A model generated the notes under the pieces. It saw nothing but the letters and a program-made list of their open reading frames with translations, was not told where the DNA came from and searched no databases. A stretch of 64,000 nucleotides of DNA from an uncultured Clostridia bacterium. Lineage in GTDB: Bacteria > Bacillota > Clostridia > Oscillospirales > Acutalibacteraceae. The position numbers and the translations under genes are program-made. Below, in pieces: positions 18,373 to 26,423 of the stretch. Position 1 is the first letter of the stretch. Each line of letters opens with the position of its first letter. The stretch is from the NCBI GenBank assembly GCA_947623175.1, contig CANQGK010000001.1, forward strand, positions 62,001-126,000, written 5' to 3'.

Positions 18373-18424
18373 CTACACTTGTAGTATCTTTATATATACT
18401 ACACCTGTAGTAACCGTTTGTCAA
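18373..18424 (-). promoter_or_regulatory. Promoter with BlaI-type operators, pair 2
   Basis: On the minus strand, TTGACA (18424-18419), a 17-nt spacer and TAGTAT (18401-18396). The palindrome TACTACACCTGTAGTA (18397-18412) covers the -10 and spacer. A second core, CTACACTTGTAG (18373-18384), lies between promoter and start codon. The core matches the established BlaI/MecI operator style. Confidence 0.85.
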
Positions 18425-18445
18425 CAACAAATTTCAGAAAAATTC

Positions 18446-18494
18446 AAAAAAGCTTCGAAAGCCTTATTTTTGATAAAGACTCTCGAAGCTTTTT
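18446..18494 (-). terminator. Intrinsic terminator after the acyltransferase-like gene
   Basis: AAAAAGCTTCGA and TCGAAGCTTTTT (18483-18494) form a long stem around a 24-nt loop. It lies between the gene ending at 18531 and the next minus-strand promoter. A- and T-runs on both sides make it work in either direction. Confidence 0.75.
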
Positions 18495-18530
18495 ATATTT
18501 TAATATTTTAAATATTTTATACTGCGCTTG

Positions 18531-19415
18531 TTATTCGTATTGAAAACCGCTGTTTTCGCCGAGAGGGCGCTCGAGCAGGTCGGGATTTGCGCATATATGC
18601 TTTATAAGCTTAAGACTGCGGGCAAAGTAGAACCCGTCGGCTATTCGCTCGTCGAGGGTAACGCCGATATCCACGACGTCGCGTATTTCCTTATGACCGT
18701 CGGGCATAAGTATTTCCTCCTTATGCAGGGTGCCGATGGTTACCATAATGCTGTTTGTGCCGTAGTTGTTAAGATGATGATATACCGACGGGCATTTTAT
18801 GCTTCCGAGGTTACTGCACAAAACGGTGGTATAGTTGGGATCTCCCTCGGTTATAAAATCCGGATTAATACCCCAAAAGTCAAGCCAGCGTATAATGCGT
18901 ACCACCAGCATAAGCAGCGGGCGCGGAATTTTGGCAAAGGAATCGAGAAGCGAGTCCACTCCGCCAGTAGAATGCTCGCTTTTGCGGGTTTCGATAACGT
19001 CGCCTACGATTTTACGGCTCACCTCGTCGATAGTATCCGTATCGGCGGGTACCAGAACCATAAGCGCTTCCTCGGCGCGATCGGCAAAGCGGCGCTTGCA
19101 GACGAAGCTTAAGCTTATTTCGTTTCTTTCGTACATACGCCTGCCCTGTATAAATCTGTTCATAAGCGGGCGTTCGCGTACCATGCGGGCAAGCATCGTC
19201 ACGGCGCAATGAAATACGGTTATTTTATAATCGAGCCCCGCGTTTTTCTTTTCCAGATACTTCACAAGCTCGGTGGCGTCTATGGTTTCGTTAAGATAAA
19301 CCTCGCTGTCGGTCCGGTTAGGCATAAGATGAGCCATAATCGTCTGTAAACCGGTTATATCCTTTACGCGGCGCCCGTCCTTGCGGTCACCGAAGCGGCG
19401 TTTTGGTTTCGACAT
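18531..19415 (-). CDS. E2-type (2-oxoacid dehydrogenase) acyltransferase-domain protein lacking catalytic His
   Basis: 294 residues covering only the catalytic (chloramphenicol-acetyltransferase-like) domain, with no lipoyl or peripheral-subunit-binding domain. Recognisable parts are the N-terminal strand region, a central SNLGSIKCPSVYHH stretch and the C-terminal DERIADGFYFARSLK. In active E2 enzymes the last motif reads DHRxxDG; here the catalytic His is Glu. It is therefore either not an acyltransferase or uses another residue. It is the last gene of a three-gene unit behind an acyl-CoA ligase and a metallo-beta-lactamase-fold protein, overlapping the latter by 29 nt. No E1 or E3 genes are near. 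A role in moving an activated acyl group is inferred from the context. Confidence 0.7.
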   Translation of the reverse strand: MSKPKRRFGDRKDGRRVKDITGLQTIMAHLMPNRTDSEVYLNETIDATELVKYLEKKNAGLDYKITVFHCAVTMLARMVRERPLMNRFIQGRRMYERNEISLSFVCKRRFADRAEEALMVLVPADTDTIDEVSRKIVGDVIETRKSEHSTGGVDSLLDSFAKIPRPLLMLVVRIIRWLDFWGINPDFITEGDPNYTTVLCSNLGSIKCPSVYHHLNNYGTNSIMVTIGTLHKEEILMPDGHKEIRDVVDIGVTLDERIADGFYFARSLKLIKHICANPDLLERPLGENSGFQYE

Positions 19416-20196
19416 AAATTACACTTCCCTTTTTCATAGCGCGGCAGGGTATGTGCTCCCTCGCGCTTAATATTTTTTCAAAATTTTTTGTATCGATATC
19501 GCTCGTTATCGGCGGGAACGCATCATCGTAGTGGTCAAGGAAAACGGCTTTCGGCTTAAGCCTTTTTACTATTTCGAGGGCGTATTTTTCGAGATCCGAT
19601 CGCCCCTGAAAGGGCAAAATGAGAATATCGGCGCCTGTGGGATAATCGGTATTTTTATCGAGTCCCAGGCTTCCCATAACCTGTATGCGCTTGCCGCCGC
19701 ACAAAATTTCGTAAAATAAGATTTCGCCATTTTCTCGAAAGCGCATATGCAAGCCGATAAGCCGCAGCAAATGACCGGGATTTCGAAAAAATCGCCGGCA
19801 AAAAACGGTTTTAAAAAATATGGGTAAATCGAACATGCAGTGTCTGCCCTTAAACGCCGTAACGCCAAAGGGGCGAATATAGTCGGTTTTTCCGGGTGAA
19901 GCCGGCAGTAAACGTTTAGCCGGAACGCCGCGCTTTATAAGCGTTTTTCGCGGCGTCGCGGTACAATGTATTTGAAATTGCGTCGCATTACAAAGCGTCG
20001 GCAGATGATATATATGATCAAAATGACCGTGGGTTACAAAAACGTCCGTTACGTCCGAAAAATCGTTTTTGGGTATAAAAGTCGGATTTTTTCCCGTAAA
20101 ACAGCCCGTCTGCACGCCGAAAAAGGGATCAAAGGCGATTGCCGCATCGCCCTCCCGCATAATAAGCGAAGCATCGCCGTACCAAAATATTTCCAT
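19387..20196 (-). CDS. Metallo-beta-lactamase-fold hydrolase
   Basis: 269 residues. The family motif HGHFDH (HxHxDH) follows a DVFVTHG strand, and a late FLDHYDD supplies a probable further metal ligand. An MGSLGLD segment sits where many members have GDTG. The layout resembles the UlaG/UPF0173-like branch of small MBL hydrolases that act on small cyclic or ester substrates. A central basic, hydrophobic insertion (FFKTVFCRRFFRNPGHLLRLIGL) is unusual and could be a membrane- or lipid-facing surface. Given its neighbours, a thioesterase-like role is possible but unproven. It begins 41 bp after the acyl-CoA ligase gene. Confidence 0.75.
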   Translation of the reverse strand: MEIFWYGDASLIMREGDAAIAFDPFFGVQTGCFTGKNPTFIPKNDFSDVTDVFVTHGHFDHIYHLPTLCNATQFQIHCTATPRKTLIKRGVPAKRLLPASPGKTDYIRPFGVTAFKGRHCMFDLPIFFKTVFCRRFFRNPGHLLRLIGLHMRFRENGEILFYEILCGGKRIQVMGSLGLDKNTDYPTGADILILPFQGRSDLEKYALEIVKRLKPKAVFLDHYDDAFPPITSDIDTKNFEKILSAREHIPCRAMKKGSVIYVETKTPLR

Positions 20197-20237
20197 AAAT
20201 TTACGTCTTCTCTCCTCATGCGAAAAACGAATTTATA

Positions 20238-21929
20238 CTATGTTTGCGGGGCGTCGGCGTTTGCCGAGTCCTCCAAAAGGCGGTAAGCCACCTTGCCTAC
20301 GAGCGTTTTGGGAAGCTCGTCGCGAAATTCTATTTCCCTTGGTAAAGCGTAGCGCGCAACGCGTTCTTCGAGATACCGATTAAGCCGCCTTAAGCAGTCG
20401 TCGTCACCCGCCGCGCCCTCGCGCAGTACGACGTACGCCTTTACCCGCTGCATACGGCGCGGATCCTTTACGCCTATAACACAGCTGTAGGAAACGTCGG
20501 GGAAAGAATCGATAATATTTTCAAGCTGTTCCGGATAAACGTTGTATCCGTTGGTTATGATAACGCGCTTCATTCGCCGCACAAAATAAACGTAGCCGTC
20601 GGCGTCCATGCGGCCTATATCGCCCGTATAAAGCCAGGTTTTGCCGTCGGAGCATTTTCTTAAAGCAAGGGCGGTTTCTTCCGGATTATCGAGATATCCG
20701 AGCATCAAGGTAAGTCCCGTAAGGATTATCTCCCCCTCGCCGCCGAGTGGCATATCCTCGTCGGTACCGGGGCGGACGATACGGTAATATGTATCCGGAA
20801 AGGGTAATCCGATACTGCCCTCGCGGCTTACCTTGCGCGGAGTAAGACAGCTTGCCGTAACGCACTCGGTAAGTCCGTACCCCTCGCGCACCTGAATTGT
20901 CGCGCCGTGAGATTTTAAAAAGGCGTCGATTTTCTTTTTGAGCTCGGGCGACAGCGAATCGCCGCCGCAGTACATTCCCATAAGAAAGCCGAGGTCGAGC
21001 TTTTCGAGCCCGGGCGCGTGCAGCAACGCCTTGAATATGGTGGGAACGCCGGCTATGAAGTTTGGTTTTTTGCGCGCCAACATCGAAGCGTAGCTTTTAT
21101 CGTTAAAATTCGGCATCAAAATACAGCAAACGCCGTGTATCAGCACCGCATGTATGTTTATTCCCAAGCCGAAGCCGTGAAAGCATGGCATACAGCTCAG
21201 CATTTTAAGCCCGGTTCGGAAGGTTTCGCCCATAGCCTCGCGCGTTTGCAAAGCGCAGGCGTTGAAGTTAAGGTCCGACAGGCAAATCCCTTTAGGCGTG
21301 CCGGTAGTGCCGCCGCTGTAAAGGATAACGGAGGTTTTATTCGGATCAAAAAGGTTTTCCGGAAGTGTGATACCGTAGTCGGCAAGCTTTAAAAAATCCT
21401 CATAAAGGATATCCTCCGCACGATTTGGAAAGCGCAGGTATTCCTTACCCTTTTTAAACACGTAAGCCGCTTTTAAAAAGGGATTGAGCTCGTCTTGAAT
21501 ACGTACGACGATCACCTTTACCGGCTGTTTTACATCGCCTATCGCCGCAACGGTTTTTTCGTAAAACATATCCGGAGTTATAATAGCCTTGCTTTTTGAA
21601 AGGTTAAGGTAAAAGGAGATTTCTTTGCGGGCGGAAAGCGGATGGATCATATTGGCTACCGCGCCTATGCGATTAAGCGCATAAAAGCAATCGAGCGTTT
21701 GCGGCAAATTAGGCAAAGACAAAGTGACAACGTCGCCGCGCTTAATGCCGAAGCTGATAAAAGCGCGCGCAGCTTTTTCTATTCGCTTTACAAAGGCTTT
21801 GTAGCTTGTTTTTCTGCCGTAAAATTCATAAGCCGGCTCGTCGGGATACTGTCCCGCAATGCGTTCAACCATTTGAAACATCGTAAAATTAGGATATTCC
21901 AAATGGTTTTTCGGTATGTATTCTTCCAT
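20238..21929 (-). CDS. AMP-forming acyl-CoA ligase
   Basis: 563 residues of the ANL adenylating family. Motifs are in order: P-loop-like YSGGTTGTPKG, GYGLTE, the LYTGDIG aspartate loop, the hinge region near FVRRMKRVIITNGYNVYP, and a C-terminal PKTLVGKVAYR with the expected catalytic Lys. The pattern fits ligases for medium- or long-chain fatty or aromatic acids. The ATG at 21929, with AAGGGG just upstream, is preferred to a TTG 60 nt earlier with no ribosome site. It is the first gene of the unit with the MBL-fold and E2-like proteins and lies divergent from a GntR-controlled ABC operon. The substrate is unknown. Confidence 0.88.
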   Translation of the reverse strand: MEEYIPKNHLEYPNFTMFQMVERIAGQYPDEPAYEFYGRKTSYKAFVKRIEKAARAFISFGIKRGDVVTLSLPNLPQTLDCFYALNRIGAVANMIHPLSARKEISFYLNLSKSKAIITPDMFYEKTVAAIGDVKQPVKVIVVRIQDELNPFLKAAYVFKKGKEYLRFPNRAEDILYEDFLKLADYGITLPENLFDPNKTSVILYSGGTTGTPKGICLSDLNFNACALQTREAMGETFRTGLKMLSCMPCFHGFGLGINIHAVLIHGVCCILMPNFNDKSYASMLARKKPNFIAGVPTIFKALLHAPGLEKLDLGFLMGMYCGGDSLSPELKKKIDAFLKSHGATIQVREGYGLTECVTASCLTPRKVSREGSIGLPFPDTYYRIVRPGTDEDMPLGGEGEIILTGLTLMLGYLDNPEETALALRKCSDGKTWLYTGDIGRMDADGYVYFVRRMKRVIITNGYNVYPEQLENIIDSFPDVSYSCVIGVKDPRRMQRVKAYVVLREGAAGDDDCLRRLNRYLEERVARYALPREIEFRDELPKTLVGKVAYRLLEDSANADAPQT

Positions 21930-22067
21930 TCTACCCCTTCTTATCGGAAATATCGGTACTATTATATACCTTTTCGCCGAAAATCTCAATAGCGAATAAG
22001 AAATTTTGTCTTTTTCGCCTTCTTTAAAAGCGAAAACGGGAAAAATTTAAAATTTTTAAAAAAGATA

Positions 22068-22125
22068 TTGACAAACGCCGCGAAAGTGATTATAATCGTC
22101 TTGTAGTTAGTTACTTAACTAACTA
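22068..22125 (+). promoter_or_regulatory. Consensus promoter with perfect GntR-type operator
   Basis: TTGACA (22068-22073), 17 nt and TATAAT (22091-22096) form a perfect consensus promoter. Directly downstream, over the predicted transcription start, lies an uninterrupted dyad at 22104-22125: arms TAGTTAGTTA and TAACTAACTA around CT. This fits autorepression by the YtrA-like regulator encoded next. Confidence 0.85.
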
Positions 22126-22149
22126 ACATATACGAAAGGAGATGCCAAC

Positions 22150-22533
22150 TTGAATATCAGCCAAAGCGCGGAAAAGCCCATATTTATTCAAATAGCCGAA
22201 CAGCTTGAAGATAATATATTCACGGGCGTCTTTCCCGAGGAGACGCAAATTCCGTCTATGAATGAAATTTCGGCTTTGCTCGGCGTCAATCCGCATACCG
22301 TGCTTAAGGGGATGAATCTTTTGACGGATGAGAAAATTATTTATAAAAAGCGGGGGCTCGGTATGTACGTAAGCACCGGCGCCGTTGAAAAAATCCGCCG
22401 CAAGCGGCAAAGCCGATTTTACGAGCAGTATATCGCCGCGCTTATTGAGGAAGCGACAAAGCTTAAAATGACTAAGGAAGATATTATTGAACTTTTGGAA
22501 AGGGGTTATAAAAATGAAGGGCATAGAGATTAA
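22150..22533 (+). CDS. GntR family (YtrA-like) transcriptional regulator
   Basis: 127 residues from a TTG at 22150, preceded by AAAGGAG with 8-nt spacing; the nearer ATG at 22142 is followed at once by a stop. The winged-helix GntR domain is typical: PIFIQIAEQLEDNIFTGVFPEETQIPSMNEISALLGVNPHTVLKGMNLLTDEKII. The short C-terminal helical tail is that of the YtrA subfamily, which usually represses an ABC exporter encoded just downstream. The next gene overlaps it by 20 nt and is an ABC ATPase, as expected. A perfect palindrome covers its transcription start. Confidence 0.9.
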   Translation: MNISQSAEKPIFIQIAEQLEDNIFTGVFPEETQIPSMNEISALLGVNPHTVLKGMNLLTDEKIIYKKRGLGMYVSTGAVEKIRRKRQSRFYEQYIAALIEEATKLKMTKEDIIELLERGYKNEGHRD

Positions 22534-23371
22534 AAAGGTTACCAAGCGGTACAGAGAAGTCACCGCGCTCGACAACGTTTCGATATCCTTTGAGCTCGGA
22601 AAGATTTACGGGCTTTTGGGGAGAAACGGCGCGGGAAAATCAACCCTTATAAATATTGTTTCAAACCGTATTTTCGCAGACTCGGGAGAAATTCTGATCG
22701 ACGGCATTCCCGCAAAGGAAAACATGGCGGTGCACGACAAGCTTTTTTGTATGAGCGAAACGGATTTGTACGACAAAGATTTAAAGGTTATAGAGCATTT
22801 CAAGTGGACAAAGCGCTTTTATGCGGATTTTGAGCTTGAAAAAGCGCTGGCGCTGTCCGAAAAATACAAGCTTGATACGAACAAGCGATTCAGAGCGCTC
22901 TCAAAGGGGTATCAATCGATTTTTAAGCTTATAATCGCGCTGTCCTTGGCGGCGCCTTACGTGATTTTTGACGAGCCGGTATTGGGGCTTGACGCCAATC
23001 ACCGAGAGCTATTTTACAGCCTGCTGCTTAAAGAATTTGAAAGCGGAGAGCGCACCTTCATAATCGCGACCCACTTGATCGAAGAGGTTTCGAACATTAT
23101 CGAGGAAGTGGTTTTGATTGACAAAGGAAAGGTTTTGCTTAAAGACAGCGTGGAAAATTTATTGGAAAACGGATACGGCGTTTCGGGCGCAAAGGCGGCG
23201 GTCGAAAGCTTCTGCAAGGGCAAAAACGTGATAGGATTCGAAGAATTGGGCGGGCTTAAAATCGCATATATCATAGGCAAAAAAGCCGCTCTGCCGAAGG
23301 ACGGCAGTCTGCAGATTTCGGCAATAAATCTGCAAAAGCTGTTTGTTAAAATGACCGGAGAGGAGTTTTAA
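22514..23371 (+). CDS. ABC transporter ATP-binding protein
   Basis: 285 residues. Walker A is GRNGAGKST (about 36-44) and Walker B is YVIFDEPVLGLD. The signature reads LSKGYQS instead of the usual LSGGQ, as is common in the YtrB-like exporter ATPases. The C-terminal extension after the H-loop (FIIATHLIEEV) is about 90 residues. The ATG at 22514 lies inside the end of the regulator gene, with AAAGGGG 7 nt upstream. It pairs with the permease that starts one base after its stop. Such systems often export antimicrobial peptides or respond to envelope stress; the substrate here is unknown. Confidence 0.9.
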   Translation: MKGIEIKKVTKRYREVTALDNVSISFELGKIYGLLGRNGAGKSTLINIVSNRIFADSGEILIDGIPAKENMAVHDKLFCMSETDLYDKDLKVIEHFKWTKRFYADFELEKALALSEKYKLDTNKRFRALSKGYQSIFKLIIALSLAAPYVIFDEPVLGLDANHRELFYSLLLKEFESGERTFIIATHLIEEVSNIIEEVVLIDKGKVLLKDSVENLLENGYGVSGAKAAVESFCKGKNVIGFEELGGLKIAYIIGKKAALPKDGSLQISAINLQKLFVKMTGEEF

Positions 23372-23372
23372 T

Positions 23373-24089
23373 ATGAAAAAGTTTAAATCCGCCGTATTTT
23401 ACGGCATTATTACCAAAATGAGGCCGCTTATAATATTTTATCTGGTCGAATACGGATTTTTGGCGCTGATTATGGCGCTTATGGCGCTTTACACGGGAAA
23501 AGTAGAAGTAGGTATCAACGGTGTGGAAATATCGTCCGCCGTATTTTTGAGCGTTATGGGAGGTTTGAGCTTCAAAGAGGATTTCAAGGCGTTTTTACAA
23601 AACGGCTTTACCCGCAGATATATTTTTATTTCAACCTTTTGCAGTTTTATTCTGATATCCGCCGCAATGGCGCTGACGGACGCTTTAATAGGAAACATCC
23701 TTCATCATTTTATCAAATTCACCATGTATTTCGGAACATTTTACGGATACAATCATCCCTTCGCAAATTGGCTGTGGCTTACCGTCGCGTACGTGACCTT
23801 TTGCAGTATTTTTTATCTGGCGGCATTGGTTGTAAATAAGGTGGGTAAAAGCACCTCGCTTTTAATAGCCGTAGGACTTGCCGGCGCAGGTTTACTTATT
23901 ACCTACCTGTTCCGGTTTGTATTCACCCCCGAGCTTGTAGGCAAAATAGGCAGATTTACGTTAAACTCTTTAGGCTTTATGAATGACGGAACAATAAACC
24001 TCTTCTTCCCCATTCTTACCTTTACGGTAATAGCCGCCCTTTTCGCCCTCGCCTCCTACGCCCTCCTTCGCCGTACGGAGCTTAAATAA
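23373..24089 (+). CDS. ABC transporter permease
   Basis: 238 residues with about six hydrophobic helices (LIIFYLVEYGFLALIMALMALYTG, FISTFCSFILISAAMALTDALIG, WLWLTVAYVTFCSIFYLAALVV, LLIAVGLAGAGLLITYLFRFVF, and a last one near LFFPILTFTVIAALFALASYALL). It follows the ATPase gene after one base and has an AGGAG site, so the three genes form one operon under the GntR-type regulator. Only one permease gene is present, so it probably works as a homodimer. Confidence 0.85.
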   Translation: MKKFKSAVFYGIITKMRPLIIFYLVEYGFLALIMALMALYTGKVEVGINGVEISSAVFLSVMGGLSFKEDFKAFLQNGFTRRYIFISTFCSFILISAAMALTDALIGNILHHFIKFTMYFGTFYGYNHPFANWLWLTVAYVTFCSIFYLAALVVNKVGKSTSLLIAVGLAGAGLLITYLFRFVFTPELVGKIGRFTLNSLGFMNDGTINLFFPILTFTVIAALFALASYALLRRTELK

Positions 24090-24111
24090 AAAAAGAAATA
24101 TTTATAAAGCT

Positions 24112-24140
24112 GCGGCGGCAGGGATATTCCCCGCCGCCGC
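24112..24140 (+). terminator. GC-rich hairpin after the ABC operon
   Basis: GCGGCGGC (24112-24119) pairs with GCCGCCGC (24133-24140), extended by GGG/CCC around a short loop, then GTATTTTC. It closes the GntR/ABC operon. The gap up to the convergent gene end at 24272 shows nothing else. Confidence 0.6.
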
Positions 24141-24271
24141 GTATTTTCGGTCAATATCGGTTAAATTGCAAATGCAAAAATAAAAATTAAACTTACTTAT
24201 GAAGCTTTTGCGTTACGGCAATGCGATCTGAATTTTAATTGCGCGGTTGTTTTTGGGCTTTTTAGCTTTTT

Positions 24272-25120
24272 TTAAAATACAATCAATACCGACGCCAAAA
24301 ACGCGGCGGCGGCGGAGATATAATCGAATTTTGTAAGCTTTTCCTTGCGTATCATACTGACAGCGGTCGAAAAGACGATAACTCCGCCCGATACCAGCGG
24401 GTATTGCACCGATGCGGGCAAATGCAGCAAGGCTATCAGCAAAAACAGGTTGCCTAAGCCGTTAAAAACGCCGTAACCGCCTACGTATACAAGGCTTTTA
24501 CCGGTTACGAGAGGGATTTTTTTGGTTCTTATCAACAGCCAAACGCCGGATACTGCCGCGCACACCAGCGAGGATATTACCATAAAGCCGTTGCTGTCGG
24601 TATGCGAATAAGAGGACGATTGATGAATTTTCGAAATAACTCCCGCAAGTCCGTTTAAAATAAAAACCGCTATGTAATAGATAAACGCTTTTTTATTTGC
24701 TTCGCCGGTTTTCATATTAAGCAAAACCGAAAATACTATCAACACACAGCAAAGCACTTTAAATACGGTCAGGCTCTCGTCATAAAAGATTATTCCCAAA
24801 GCAAACGGCAGAAGCATACCGCCCAACATCGAAAATACCGAATAAATCGACAAATTGGCAACGGAAAACGCCTTTAAGCTGAAATACGACATGATAATAC
24901 AAACCGCCGTATATATTACCGACATAATTAAACTGTAAATGGTGAATTTCAGCCGAAATCCGCTTATTATAAGCATAAAAATTACGATTACTACGCTTCG
25001 GTAAAAGGAAAAAACGAGCGCGGCGTTAAGATCCGTGCCGTATTCCTCCTGAAAACGCTGGTTAAATAAAAACTGCAGCGAAAACAATACCGTTGCGATT
25101 ATTACAAGTGAATAATACAT
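24272..25120 (-). CDS. DMT superfamily (EamA-like) transporter
   Basis: 282 residues with about ten hydrophobic helices in two related halves, the EamA/DMT layout. The C-terminal half contains YPLVSGGVIVFSTAVSMIRKEKLTKFDYISAAAAFLASVLIVF, typical of the last two helices of this fold. It follows the APH-fold kinase gene by 39 bp and shares its promoter, so it may import or export the compound that the kinase acts on. The substrate cannot be read from the sequence. Confidence 0.8.
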   Translation of the reverse strand: MYYSLVIIATVLFSLQFLFNQRFQEEYGTDLNAALVFSFYRSVVIVIFMLIISGFRLKFTIYSLIMSVIYTAVCIIMSYFSLKAFSVANLSIYSVFSMLGGMLLPFALGIIFYDESLTVFKVLCCVLIVFSVLLNMKTGEANKKAFIYYIAVFILNGLAGVISKIHQSSSYSHTDSNGFMVISSLVCAAVSGVWLLIRTKKIPLVTGKSLVYVGGYGVFNGLGNLFLLIALLHLPASVQYPLVSGGVIVFSTAVSMIRKEKLTKFDYISAAAAFLASVLIVF

Positions 25121-25159
25121 AATACTTTACCTGCTCTTTTAAAACTGTAACTGACTTTT

Positions 25160-26260
25160 TTACTTTGCGTAATTTGCAACGATACGCTTCATCTCATCCC
25201 AATGCCTTTCCATATCCGTCGCCAGCTTTAATTGCGTGCGACAGCGAACCAAATTGTGCTCGGGATATTTGGTTTTAAAATAGGTATCTCCCTGTAAATA
25301 ATCGGTTAAAAAGCGCATACCGCATTCGAGAGTCATCATCTTGGCGCCCTCGGGCATAAGCATGATTTCTTCATGCCGCATTTTACCGCCGCATCCGTCT
25401 AAGTAACCTTTCGCATAAACGTCAAACAGCGCAAGATCCATAGAAACCTTGCCGAGATCCGGTTCGTCCTCCGCGGCGGTGTTTGCCCCGAAACGAATGG
25501 AATCCCCGAAATCGGTCACCGAAAAGCCGGGCATTATCGTATCAAGGTCAATAACACAAAGAGCGGTCCTGCTCGCGCCGTCCAGCATAACGTTATTGAG
25601 CTTTGTATCGTTATGGGTAACTCTCAGCGGCAAAATACCATCTTTATTGGCGTCGTAGAGCACCGAGTAAAAATCGGCGCGTTCCTTTATAAATTCTATC
25701 TCTTTTAAAACGCCGGCGGCTCTGCCGCATATATCCGCATCTGCCGCCGCCAGAAAATCCCGATACCGTTTAGGGGTATTATGAAAATCGGGAATGGTTT
25801 CATAAAGCTCTTCCGCCGGAAAATCGCTTAAATCCCGTTGAAAACGTCCGAAAGCAACGGCGCTTTGATAAAAATCCGATTCGCTTTCGGGGCGTTCAAG
25901 GCAAACGGCGTCTTCGATAAAATCATACATGCGCCAAAAATAACCGTCGGCATCCTTATAAATATGACCGCCGCGTTTAGCGGGTACCAGGCTTAAAACT
26001 CGGCGGGGATCACCGCTTTTAAGCTTTAAAAATTCGGTAACACGCTCAATATTTGAAATTACGTTTTCTGGCTCCTTAAAAACAACGGTATTTATAGCCT
26101 GCAGGATGTAACGTACCGTTTTGCCGTTTTTATCCTCGCACCGCACCAAAAACGTATTGTTAATATGTCCGTTTCCGTAAGGCGTACATTTTACAAATTC
26201 GCCGCAAATATCGAATTGACGTACGGCGTTTAAATGCCGCTCCAAGGTTATATTTTTCAT
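25160..26260 (-). CDS. APH-fold small-molecule kinase, N-acetylhexosamine-kinase-like
   Basis: 366 residues of the aminoglycoside-phosphotransferase fold. The catalytic loop is VTHNDTKLNNVMLD (Brenner-type HxDxxxxN) and the metal-binding segment is VIDLDTIMPG. YGNGHINNTFLV near the N-terminus is the glycine-rich loop, and YILQAINTVVFKEPENVISNI follows as in N-acetylhexosamine 1-kinases of the NahK type. The protein is longer than antibiotic kinases of this fold, and no resistance role is suggested. With a DMT transporter just downstream, uptake and phosphorylation of an amino sugar or similar is the most likely job. NahK identity is inferred from remembered similarity. Confidence 0.7.
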   Translation of the reverse strand: MKNITLERHLNAVRQFDICGEFVKCTPYGNGHINNTFLVRCEDKNGKTVRYILQAINTVVFKEPENVISNIERVTEFLKLKSGDPRRVLSLVPAKRGGHIYKDADGYFWRMYDFIEDAVCLERPESESDFYQSAVAFGRFQRDLSDFPAEELYETIPDFHNTPKRYRDFLAAADADICGRAAGVLKEIEFIKERADFYSVLYDANKDGILPLRVTHNDTKLNNVMLDGASRTALCVIDLDTIMPGFSVTDFGDSIRFGANTAAEDEPDLGKVSMDLALFDVYAKGYLDGCGGKMRHEEIMLMPEGAKMMTLECGMRFLTDYLQGDTYFKTKYPEHNLVRCRTQLKLATDMERHWDEMKRIVANYAK

Positions 26261-26346
26261 TTTACTCTCCTAAATATGTAAAATCGCATCTTCGGCTTCA
26301 ACCGTACAAAAGAAATTTGTTTCGGCTTTCGACACATATCAGGAAT

Positions 26347-26375
26347 AGTATATACTAAATCTTTGCAAAATTCAA
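26347..26375 (-). promoter_or_regulatory. Promoter of the kinase/transporter unit
   Basis: Minus strand: TTGAAT (26375-26370), a 17-nt spacer and TATACT (26352-26347), upstream of the kinase ATG at 26260. It lies just after the end of the flavoprotein gene. Confidence 0.6.
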
Positions 26376-26423
26376 CGGCAAATTTTAATTTGTAAAACGG
26401 AATTCGGTCGAACGTTTTTCGTT

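Noticed and set aside
18528-19112. Plus-strand frame of 194 codons opposite the E2-like gene
   Set aside because: It is a shadow of the minus-strand gene; no SD and no recognisable protein.
25160-26260. Aminoglycoside-resistance kinase
   Set aside because: The fold is the same, but length, N-terminal loop and the neighbouring transporter fit a sugar or small-molecule kinase better.
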